Shown piece after piece: positions 33,245 to 39,844 of a stretch of 64,000 nucleotides of DNA. The notes under the pieces were generated by a model that was not told the DNA's origin, searched no databases, and worked only from the letters and a program-made list of their open reading frames with translations. The stretch spans positions 67,941 through 131,940 of the forward strand of contig CALCVP010000072.1 of NCBI GenBank assembly GCA_937907705.1, read 5' to 3'. Numbering within the stretch: position 1 is the first letter of the stretch; each line of letters starts with the position of its first letter. The position numbers were made by a program, and so were the translations under genes. This stretch comes from an uncultured Prevotella sp. GTDB lineage: Bacteria > Bacteroidota > Bacteroidia > Bacteroidales > Bacteroidaceae.

Positions 33245-33332
33245 CTTTGCCCAGCCCTTGGGGAGCCATTGCCCACATTGTGGGCAATCGTTGCCCAAGG
33301 GCTGGGCATTGAGTGCCCACGCCGTGGGCACT
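33245..33332. repeat. 22-base periodic palindromic array R7, TGCCCA/TGGGCA theme (4 units)
   Basis: Units start at 33245, 33267, 33289 and 33311, exactly 22 bases. Each carries TTGCCCA or GTGCCCA near its left end, and three carry TGGGCA on the right. Unit 2 is a near-perfect palindrome (33268-33288, one unpaired centre base) and so is unit 4 (33313-33331). Units 1 and 3 are complementary over 15 bp (TGCCCAGCCCTTGGG, 33248-33262, with 33294-33308), so the array forms nested hairpins. It begins 36 bases after the DUF6078 stop. Confidence 0.85.
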
Positions 33333-33527
33333 TTATTGTTCCATACCTTTATGGTCCTTTTTATTTTGCAATACACTTTTGTTTTGGTTGTTATTTCCTG
33401 ACAGTTAACAGTGTAAGACATATTGTTTTGTACTGTTGACAGTGTGGCAAATTGTTAGATGAAATCGGCATTGTTACCGAAGTAAGATAAAAAGCCATAA
33501 AGGCGATATTTTATTCAGATTTATATA

Positions 33528-33558
33528 TTGCATACAATCATACAATTTCTTATCTTTG
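33528..33558 (+). promoter_or_regulatory. -33/-7 promoter upstream of the folded leader and lipoprotein
   Basis: TTG (33528-33530), 20 bases, TATCTTTG (33551-33558): a consensus Bacteroidetes promoter. The nearest gene starts 268 bases downstream. Confidence 0.75.
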
Positions 33559-33625
33559 CAATTGGATTGGGCATATCCTTATCCAAGACATATTAGAAAA
33601 GAAAGAAGCGTTATGCTTATCTTGT

Positions 33626-33746
33626 AATTTTGAGAACGTAGGAAATTTTCAAAAGAATGTACAAGGATGGCATAGTGGTTCTCACGCTTAGCGTGGGCTG
33701 CTATTACTACATCTGTACATTCGGGTTTCCTACGACCTTCAAAATT
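33626..33746 (+). ncRNA. long rod-like folded element (structured leader RNA or MITE-like inverted repeat)
   Basis: Nested perfect arms: AATTTTGA (33626-33633)/TCAAAATT (33739-33746); CGTAGGAAA (33637-33645)/TTTCCTACG (33726-33734); GAATGTACA (33655-33663)/TGTACATTC (33714-33722); GATG/CATC; TAGTGG/CTATTA with wobble; and an apical CACGC-TTA-GCGTG hairpin (33683-33695). Together they make a rod of about 120 bases. It lies between a consensus promoter and the lipoprotein gene, so it should be transcribed. Identity is unknown: structured 5' leader, small RNA, or a miniature mobile element with terminal inverted repeats. Confidence 0.65.
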
Positions 33747-33826
33747 AAGACATAGTATAGTCAGTTCCACGCTTCGTGATTTAAGGACAATGGCTATGGG
33801 GAGCTGGTAGCATGGAGGATAAAAAC

Positions 33827-34432
33827 ATGAAAAATACGAGTTTGTTTATTGTTTTGGCAATGCTGTTATTGGCTTGTAGTAGTTCACCCACTGATAAAGC
33901 TACGGCTTTAATAAAAGAAGATATGCCTAAAAATCTGATTAAGGCGGATAGTTATGACCCTGTTGATACAAAGGTTGACAGTGCATTTGCTCCCTATGAT
34001 TCGCCTACTTTTTATACACAAGTAATGGAGTACCTTAAATTGGAATCTGAGATGGATGCCTGTGAAAGAAAAACGAGATATGCAAAATCGTCCATGGCTA
34101 TATACAGTTCACCTTATGATGCGAGTTCAAGAAATGAGTATCAAGAGTATAAAGCAGAATATGAAGCGTGTATGGAACAACAAAAAAGTCTGGAAGAAAA
34201 AATAAGGGAGAAAGTTGAATATATAAAAAACGCAATACAAGAAAAGCCTAAGTTTATAGGCTTCAAGGCTTATCATCGTTTCCGTTCCGATAATAATGCA
34301 GGGCAGACGCTACTTGGAGGAGCTCTTTATATATTGAATGAAGATATCACGCAAATTCTTGCTCTTTACGATGTAGAAAGTGAAGACTATTTAAAATACC
34401 AACAATTTATAAAGCAACTACAAGAAGAATGA
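33827..34432 (+). CDS. small lipoprotein of unknown function
   Basis: A 201-residue lipoprotein. The ATG at 33827 gives MKNTSLFIVLAMLLLACSSS, a lipoprotein signal with Cys at residue 17. It has GGAGG 9 bases upstream, so it is preferred to the ATG at 33812. The mature part is highly charged and helical (ACERKTRYAKSSMAIY, EQQKSLEEKIREKVEYIKNA), probably coiled coil, and ends with KYQQFIKQLQEE. I do not recognise the family. Base composition is clearly more AT-rich than the flanking genes, and the next gene shares this. Both may have arrived by transfer. Confidence 0.75.
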   Translation: MKNTSLFIVLAMLLLACSSSPTDKATALIKEDMPKNLIKADSYDPVDTKVDSAFAPYDSPTFYTQVMEYLKLESEMDACERKTRYAKSSMAIYSSPYDASSRNEYQEYKAEYEACMEQQKSLEEKIREKVEYIKNAIQEKPKFIGFKAYHRFRSDNNAGQTLLGGALYILNEDITQILALYDVESEDYLKYQQFIKQLQEE

Positions 34433-34460
34433 TATAATCAAGATAAATATTGAAAAACCT

Positions 34461-35186
34461 ATGAAAACAATCTGTATAGCGGTTATATTGCTTTTCTTTA
34501 GCAATATAATATCGAGTCAAACATTTACTGTTACAAAGAATGATTCTACCATTATGACAGAATATAATGATGGTAAACTTTGGGCATACCGAAATGCCGA
34601 TAATTTTGTGGTAGGTCTTACTTGCTATGAAGAAAAGGACAATTATGGCAAGTATTATCAAGCGCAAATACTTATACGTAATTTGGGCGATTCTGCCGTT
34701 ACTTTTTGTCCGGAAAATGTTTCTGCATATTTAGAGCGTAGAAATGATACCATGGAACTTGAAGTATATACCAATGAAGAATTTCAGAAGAAAATAAAGC
34801 GTACGCAAACTTGGGCAATGATCCTAACCGGAGTTTCGGCTGGACTGAATGCAAGTTCAGCAGCTTATTCTACATCGTATTCTACCACTTATTCACCCTC
34901 AGGCTATGCTTATACAACTGTTACACGACATTATGACGCAAATGCTGCATATCAAGCAAATCTTGCATCTACAAATCAAATGATAGCATTAGGAAAGATG
35001 ATGGATAACGACAGAAAAGTTAAGGAACAAGGTTATCTTAAAAAAACAACAATTTATCCTAATGAGGCAATAATTGGCTACATGAATATAAAAAAGAAAA
35101 AAGGTGATGTATTGACCGTGAATATTCCTATTCAACAATATGTTTATTCTTTTTCTTGGCTGGTAAAAGCCAAGAAAAAAGCATAG
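34461..35186 (+). CDS. exported protein of unknown function
   Basis: A 241-residue protein with signal peptide MKTICIAVILLFFSNIISSQ. The first half is beta-like (TVTKNDSTIMTEYNDGKLWA, YYQAQILIRNLGDSAVTFCP). A Tyr/Ser/Thr-rich low-complexity stretch follows (YSTSYSTTYSPSGYAYTT), then a helical region, then a second beta segment ending KGDVLTVNIPIQQYVYSF. No known motif is seen. It starts 28 bases after the lipoprotein gene and shares its AT-rich composition, so the pair is probably co-transcribed and may form a surface complex. It may lack a terminator of its own, as only the tRNA-Leu terminator lies beyond. Confidence 0.7.
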   Translation: MKTICIAVILLFFSNIISSQTFTVTKNDSTIMTEYNDGKLWAYRNADNFVVGLTCYEEKDNYGKYYQAQILIRNLGDSAVTFCPENVSAYLERRNDTMELEVYTNEEFQKKIKRTQTWAMILTGVSAGLNASSAAYSTSYSTTYSPSGYAYTTVTRHYDANAAYQANLASTNQMIALGKMMDNDRKVKEQGYLKKTTIYPNEAIIGYMNIKKKKGDVLTVNIPIQQYVYSFSWLVKAKKKA

Positions 35187-35334
35187 ATGAATATGCAAAC
35201 GGAAAGGGAACGCAAGATGTTTGAAAAGAATATTGTTAATAAGCAGGTGTATATAAACGTTTAGTATAGAACACTTGCTTATGGATTGGACTACGTTTTT
35301 TTTATATTCTTGCATTGGAATATATATAAAAAAG

Positions 35335-35373
35335 AAAACGACTAAGTGTTGAATTCAACATCTTAGTCGTTTC
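35335..35373 (-). terminator. terminator of tRNA-Leu
   Basis: Stem AAACGACTAAG/CTTAGTCGTTT enclosing an inner GTTGAATTCAAC palindrome, followed by TTCTTTTTT on the minus strand. It could also stop transcription coming from the exported-protein gene. Confidence 0.75.
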
Positions 35374-35378
35374 TTCTG

Positions 35379-35460
35379 TACCCAGAGCCGGGGTCGAACC
35401 GGCACGGGTTTCCCCACTGGTGTTTGAGACCAGCGCGTCTACCGATTCCGCCATCTGGGC
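35379..35460 (-). tRNA. tRNA-Leu (anticodon CAA)
   Basis: Read on the minus strand: GCCCAGATGGCGGAATCGG at the 5' side, anticodon arm CTGGT-CTCAAAC-ACCAG (anticodon CAA), a class II variable arm, T arm with GGTTCGACCCC, and 3' TCTGGGT plus discriminator A (closing G-T wobble). A -7 box (TACCTTTG, minus) lies upstream near 35474-35481. Confidence 0.95.
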
Positions 35461-35589
35461 TTATTTGCGGTTGCAAAGGTATAATTAATTTTTTAATTGA
35501 CCAAATTTTGATTGAAAAAACTTAAAATAATTGTGAGTATTAACAAATATGCGTACCTTCGTATTCGTAAAAACAAATCTGTAAATACT

Positions 35590-36684
35590 ATGTTAGAAAA
35601 CAAAAATGACTATTGTGTAATACTTGCTGGAGGCAAGGGCAGACGCCTTTGGCCATGTAGTAGAGAAGATTGCCCAAAGCAGTTCATTGACTTTTTCTCA
35701 ACGGGAAGAACGCAAATACAGCAGACCTATGACCGCATGAGCAAATTTATACCTGCCGAAAAAATATATATATGTACGAACAAGGAGTACACGCATTATG
35801 TGGAAGAGCAGTTGCCTGAGGTCAACAAGCAGAATATCTTGAGTGAACCGGTAGCCCGCAACACGGCTCCCAGTGTGGCTTGGGCCGCTTACCGCATAGG
35901 GCATCTTAACCGTAACGCACGTATGGTGGTGGTGCCGTCAGACCAAGCTGTGTTTAAAGAGGAAGAGTTTGAGCGCAATGTGCTGGATGGCCTTAACTTT
36001 GTTGGCAGCAACAACTGTTTGTTGACAATGGGTGTGAAGCCAACAAGACCTGAACCTGGCTATGGATACATACAGTTGGGCGAGGAGTCTGCACAGAAAG
36101 GGGTATATAAGGTAAAGTCGTTTACAGAGAAACCTGACAGGGATTTTGCCAAGATGTTTATGGAAAGCGGAGAGTTTTACTGGAATACCGGTCTGTTCCT
36201 TTCCAATGTATTGTATCTTGGCAAGTGCCTGAAAGGAGTGTTCCCGATAGGTGCAGAATGGTTGGAGAAGGAGCATGCCAACGGTTATAGTATGGAGACA
36301 GAGTTGCAGATGATAGAGCAGTGCTTTCCTGCATGTCCTAACTTGTCTATCGACTATGGCATTTTGGACAAGAATGAGAATGTCTATGTAATGCAATGCG
36401 ACTTTGGATGGGCAGATTTGGGTATGTGGCACAGTATCTATGAGAGCATGAGCAGGGCAAAAGACGACAATGTAGTGATAGCTTCTCATGCTTTGTTGGA
36501 CAACAGCAAGGGCAATATTGTCAAGCTGCCCGATGACCATATGGGCATCATCAGCGGTCTTGAGGGTTATATAGTGGCAGAGAAAGGCAATGTGCTGTTG
36601 GTTTGCAAGAAAGAAGATTCGTCTGCCTTGATACGAAAATATATCAATGAGGTGCAGGTGAAGTATGGCGATGAGTTTATATGA
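35590..36684 (+). CDS. mannose-1-phosphate guanylyltransferase
   Basis: A 364-residue enzyme from the ATG at 35590 (MLENKNDYCVILAGGKGRRL). It forms GDP-mannose from mannose-1-phosphate and GTP for capsule, O-antigen or glycoprotein glycans. Signature motifs: VILAGGKGRRLWPCSRED (nucleotide loop), the lysine of CPKQF, EPVARNTAPSVAWAAY, VVPSDQAVF, KSFTEKPDRDFA and YWNTGLFLSN, and the C-terminal FGWADLGMW. The phosphomannose isomerase domain found in fused forms is absent. A near-consensus -7 (TACCTTCG) lies upstream. It overlaps no neighbour. Confidence 0.93.
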   Translation: MLENKNDYCVILAGGKGRRLWPCSREDCPKQFIDFFSTGRTQIQQTYDRMSKFIPAEKIYICTNKEYTHYVEEQLPEVNKQNILSEPVARNTAPSVAWAAYRIGHLNRNARMVVVPSDQAVFKEEEFERNVLDGLNFVGSNNCLLTMGVKPTRPEPGYGYIQLGEESAQKGVYKVKSFTEKPDRDFAKMFMESGEFYWNTGLFLSNVLYLGKCLKGVFPIGAEWLEKEHANGYSMETELQMIEQCFPACPNLSIDYGILDKNENVYVMQCDFGWADLGMWHSIYESMSRAKDDNVVIASHALLDNSKGNIVKLPDDHMGIISGLEGYIVAEKGNVLLVCKKEDSSALIRKYINEVQVKYGDEFI

Positions 36685-36706
36685 TGCCTGCAATGAACCT
36701 GAGATA

Positions 36707-36770
36707 ACGGCAAAAGAAGAAGCCCACAGTTCCAAAACAGGTTGGTACTGCGGGCTTCTTCTTTTGCCGT
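36707..36770. terminator. bidirectional terminator between mannose-1-P guanylyltransferase and HIT genes
   Basis: A stem of about 23 bp with one mismatch (ACGGCAAAAGAAGAAGCCC paired with GGGCTTCTTCTTTTGCCGT) and A/T-rich flanks on both sides, between convergent genes. Confidence 0.85.
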
Positions 36771-36798
36771 TGTTAGCTGGTGGGCTAATGAAAATTAG

Positions 36799-37197
36799 TT
36801 ACTCGTTGGTATACGCAGTATAAATCTTATTGGCAATGTCTTTAAACTCTTCGCTTGTAAGCTTCAGCTTTGGATTGGAGAATATCATGTCTTTCTCTGT
36901 TTGCATAGGTACCAGATGAATGTGGGCATGAGCTACCTCCAGTCCAAGTACAGCCATGCCGACCTTTTTGCAGGGGAAGGCCTTCTTGATGGCTATGGCT
37001 ACCTTCTTGGCAAACACGATCATCTCTGCCAATTCATCGTCGCTCATGTCAAAGATATAGTCAACCTCACGGCGTGGAATGACCAAGGTGTGGCCTTTCA
37101 TAAGCGGATTAATGTCGAGGAAAGCATAGAACTTGTCGTTCTCTGCACATTTATAGCTGGGTATTTCGCCAGCGGCAATCTTTGAAAAAATGTCCAT
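36799..37197 (-). CDS. HIT-family (Hint-like) nucleotide hydrolase
   Basis: A 132-residue cytoplasmic protein starting MDIFSKIAAGEIPSYKCAEN. The histidine triad is VAHAHIHLVPM (His90, His92, His94), with the upstream FLDINPLMKGHTLVIPRR segment of Hint proteins. Hint enzymes hydrolyse AMP-lysine or similar purine nucleoside phosphoramidates. It lies downstream of greA on the same strand, 290 bases away with a hairpin between. Confidence 0.94.
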   Translation of the reverse strand: MDIFSKIAAGEIPSYKCAENDKFYAFLDINPLMKGHTLVIPRREVDYIFDMSDDELAEMIVFAKKVAIAIKKAFPCKKVGMAVLGLEVAHAHIHLVPMQTEKDMIFSNPKLKLTSEEFKDIANKIYTAYTNE

Positions 37198-37419
37198 AGT
37201 TAATATCTTTTTTAAGGGTTTGAACTGTTGTTGAAATTGATAACTTTGAAAGTATCAGTGTTGCAGGTGTGTGAAAGGAGTGGCATGTCGGAGCTGTTCT
37301 TGTCAACTGCCTTTTGAACACCTGTTTATGTAATAACTATTATGTGCATGACAGTCAGTGTGGCGTGGCTTGTTCAAGTTTGCACTGCTGCAAGTAGATG
37401 GGTCGAAATAACGCATATA

Positions 37420-37483
37420 TACAAGTAAAGGAGTTGCCTTTTGAGGTTGTTCAGGTCTCAAGAGGACAGCTCCTTTACTTGTA
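37420..37483 (-). terminator. hairpin terminating greA
   Basis: TACAAGTAAAGGAG (37420-37433) pairs perfectly with CTCCTTTACTTGTA (37470-37483) around a 36-base loop, directly after the greA stop. The T run is poor. Confidence 0.5.
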
Positions 37484-37487
37484 TTGG

Positions 37488-37955
37488 TTATTCAACGCTG
37501 ATTTTGTCGATACGCAGATTGATGATACCGCGTGGTATTTTGATTTCTGCTATGTCGCCTACCTTCTTGTTCAGCAGGCCTTGTGCGATAGGAGTTTTGA
37601 TTGAAATCTTTCCTTCGCGAAGGTTAGCTTCGCTTTCGCTGACGATGGTATAGGTCATTTTGGCCTTGTTTGCCATGTTGGTCATCTCTACTTTAGAGAG
37701 GATTTGCACCGTATCAGTGCTCAAGCGAGACACGTCAACAATCTTAGCTTCAGCAATAGCTTGCTTGAGTTTGTTGATTTTGTCTTCCAAATGAGCTTGG
37801 TTCTCCTTGGCAGCATCGTATTCAGAGTTCTCGCTCAGGTCTCCTTTGTCTGCGGCTTCTGCAATCGCTGCAGATGCTTTAGGTCGTTCTACACTTTCCA
37901 AACGTTTCAGTTCAGCTACCATCTTGTCGTAGCCATCTTGTGACATGTAAGCCAT
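37488..37955 (-). CDS. greA: transcription elongation factor GreA
   Basis: A 155-residue factor that rescues backtracked RNA polymerase. The N-terminal coiled coil is MSQDGYDKMVAELKRLESVE then AADKGDLSENSEYDAAKENQ, with the acidic D-x-S-E-N-x-E-Y tip that stimulates transcript cleavage. The C-terminal FKBP-like domain ends IAEIKIPRGIINLRIDKI. Length is normal. It has a promoter at 38075-38104 and a leader of about 110 bases holding a 19-bp hairpin (37996-38040), unusual for so short a leader. Confidence 0.96.
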   Translation of the reverse strand: MAYMSQDGYDKMVAELKRLESVERPKASAAIAEAADKGDLSENSEYDAAKENQAHLEDKINKLKQAIAEAKIVDVSRLSTDTVQILSKVEMTNMANKAKMTYTIVSESEANLREGKISIKTPIAQGLLNKKVGDIAEIKIPRGIINLRIDKISVE

Positions 37956-37995
37956 AATAGTAAGTTTTTATTAGTTATTGTTTAGCGGAATGACA

Positions 37996-38040
37996 AAACT
38001 AAGGATACCGACATCAGCATAATGTCGGTATCCTTAGTTT
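37996..38040 (-). promoter_or_regulatory. attenuator-like hairpin in the greA leader
   Basis: A perfect 19-bp stem (37996-38014 with 38022-38040) and 7-base loop, followed by TTTTG on the minus strand. It sits about 30 bases after the predicted greA transcription start and 40 bases before the ATG. It has the form of an intrinsic terminator inside the leader. Confidence 0.65.
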
Positions 38041-38074
38041 CTTTCCCTTATGTCATTTCATTAATATCTGGCTG

Positions 38075-38104
38075 CAAAGATAGTGAATTAAAAACAGACG
38101 GCAA
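38075..38104 (-). promoter_or_regulatory. -33/-7 promoter of greA
   Basis: On the minus strand TTG (38102-38104), 19 bases, TATCTTTG (38075-38082). Confidence 0.72.
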
Positions 38105-38262
38105 AATTATTTTCCTTTTATTTTATACCTTGGAGTTGCCGAAGCGTATCTATATATCTTGTTCTTTTTCAGCAAGTTTGGCACATAGACAGTGGCTTGA
38201 AGAAAGTCTGGAAAACACGCTTGAAAGGCTGTTGTTTTATAAAAAAGAGCGACATAATGCCG

Positions 38263-38290
38263 AATCAGCCAAATATTTGGCTGATTTTTG
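38263..38290 (+). terminator. orphan palindrome with T run
   Basis: A perfect 24-base palindrome (38263-38286, centre AAATATTT) is followed by TTTG on the plus strand. No gene ends here, and the short frame crossing it (from 38022) starts inside the greA hairpin and is not credible. It could terminate a small RNA encoded at about 38100-38260. Confidence 0.45.
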
Positions 38291-38322
38291 CGCAAAAAGC
38301 ATCTTGTTTAAGCATTATTTCG

Positions 38323-38330
38323 TAATTTTG
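38323..38330 (+). promoter_or_regulatory. -7 promoter box of the UPF0597 gene
   Basis: TAATTTTG; a TTG lies only 16 bases upstream, so the -33 element is uncertain. Leader about 87 bases. Confidence 0.55.
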
Positions 38331-38422
38331 CAAAGATGAAAGAGATGTTTCGCAAGCGCGCAAACAGCAGATTGCTGCGTTCTCTGACATGTTTAACATT
38401 AGAAATCAATAAATTGTAAATT

Positions 38423-39715
38423 ATGTTATCGCTTGAAGAACAAGAGGCCATTATCAAGCTTATCAAGCAGCAGGTAGTGCCCGCTATTGGTTGTACGGAG
38501 CCAATGGCAGTAGCCCTTTGTGTGGCAAAAGCGCGAGAAGTATTGGGCACATTGCCCGAACGTATAGAGATAAAGCTTAGCGCTAATATGCTTAAAAACG
38601 CTATGGGAGTAGGCATTCCGGGCACAGGCATGATAGGTTTGCCCATTGCTGTGTCGTTAGGAGCACTGATAGGCCGTTCTGAGTTGCAGCTGGAAGTGCT
38701 GAAAGATTGCAACAGACAGGCTGTGGAACAAGGCAAGCAATACATGGCGGGCAATCATATTGATATAAAGTTAGACGAAAATGCTCCGGACAAGTTATAT
38801 ATAAAGGTAACATGCAAGGGAGAAGGGCATCAGTCAGAAGCCGTCATTCAGGGCTCTCACACACATTTTGTACTTGTCAGGAAAGATGCTGAGGTACTGC
38901 TGCAAGAGCAGCATTGTGCGGAAATTGAGCAGCAGGCAAAGCCAGCGGTGATGCTGACCCTGAAGAAAGTGTATGACTTTGCCACTACTACTGATGTCGA
39001 AGACCTGCGCTTTATCCTTGAAGCCAAGCGCTTGAATGAAGCCGCTTCGCACCAAGGCCTGAAAGAAAACTATGGCCATGAGTTGGGAAAGACCATGTGC
39101 AGCCCATTGGGTAAAGGCATCATGGGCGACAGCATCTTCTCCAAAATACTGTCTGCCACCAGCTGTGCGTGTGATGCCCGTATGGCTGGAGCTATGGTTC
39201 CGGTAATGAGTAACAGCGGTAGCGGCAATCAAGGCATCTGCACCACGATGCCGGTAGTGGTGTTTGCAGAAGAAAACCACAATACTGAGGAAGAGACGAT
39301 ACGTGCTTTGATTATCAGCAATCTTACCGCTATCTATATCAAGCAGTACTTGGGATCGCTGTCAGCACTGTGCGGTTGTGTAGTAGCCAGTACAGGCAGC
39401 AGTTGCGGCATTACCTATCTGATGGGTGGTAACTATGAGCAACTGTCGTTTGCGGTAAAGAATATGATAGCCAATCTAACGGGAATGATTTGCGACGGTG
39501 CCAAGCCCAGTTGTGCATTAAAGCTTACCACAGGTGTAAGCACTGCGGTGATGAGTGCCATGTTGGCCATGATGAATCGCCATGTTACCTCGTCAGAAGG
39601 CATTATAGAAGACGATGTAGACAAGAGCATCCACAATCTTACGGATATAGGTCGGAACGGTATGGACGATACAGACCGCTATGTGCTCAACATTATGACA
39701 CATAAAAACCAGTAA
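38423..39715 (+). CDS. UPF0597 / L-cysteine desulfidase-like (L-serine dehydratase alpha-like) protein
   Basis: A 430-residue cytoplasmic protein. It has VVPAIGCTEPMAVALCVAKA near the N-terminus and SGSGNQGICTTMPVVVFAEE, GCVVASTGSSCGITYLMGG and MICDGAKPSCALKL later. The conserved cysteines of these motifs ligate an Fe-S cluster in the L-serine dehydratase/cysteine desulfidase superfamily. Relatives (YhaM/CyuA) degrade L-cysteine to pyruvate, sulfide and ammonia. The precise substrate, cysteine or serine, is not decided by sequence. It is transcribed alone and divergent from greA. Confidence 0.9.
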   Translation: MLSLEEQEAIIKLIKQQVVPAIGCTEPMAVALCVAKAREVLGTLPERIEIKLSANMLKNAMGVGIPGTGMIGLPIAVSLGALIGRSELQLEVLKDCNRQAVEQGKQYMAGNHIDIKLDENAPDKLYIKVTCKGEGHQSEAVIQGSHTHFVLVRKDAEVLLQEQHCAEIEQQAKPAVMLTLKKVYDFATTTDVEDLRFILEAKRLNEAASHQGLKENYGHELGKTMCSPLGKGIMGDSIFSKILSATSCACDARMAGAMVPVMSNSGSGNQGICTTMPVVVFAEENHNTEEETIRALIISNLTAIYIKQYLGSLSALCGCVVASTGSSCGITYLMGGNYEQLSFAVKNMIANLTGMICDGAKPSCALKLTTGVSTAVMSAMLAMMNRHVTSSEGIIEDDVDKSIHNLTDIGRNGMDDTDRYVLNIMTHKNQ

Positions 39716-39844
39716 TTCCTTGCTCTTTCATGTTATTGTAAACCTTTTATGGGGTGCTTGCAGTTGCCTGCCTTGCAGTGCAAGCGGTGCTGTTGCTTCT
39801 TGATAAAAGGCATGTTCAGATGAAAATAATAACTAAAAATAATT

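Noticed and set aside
38022..38339. A 105-codon plus-strand frame between greA and the UPF0597 gene
   Set aside because: Its start lies in the greA leader hairpin, it runs through an orphan palindrome and the next promoter, and the translation resembles no protein family.
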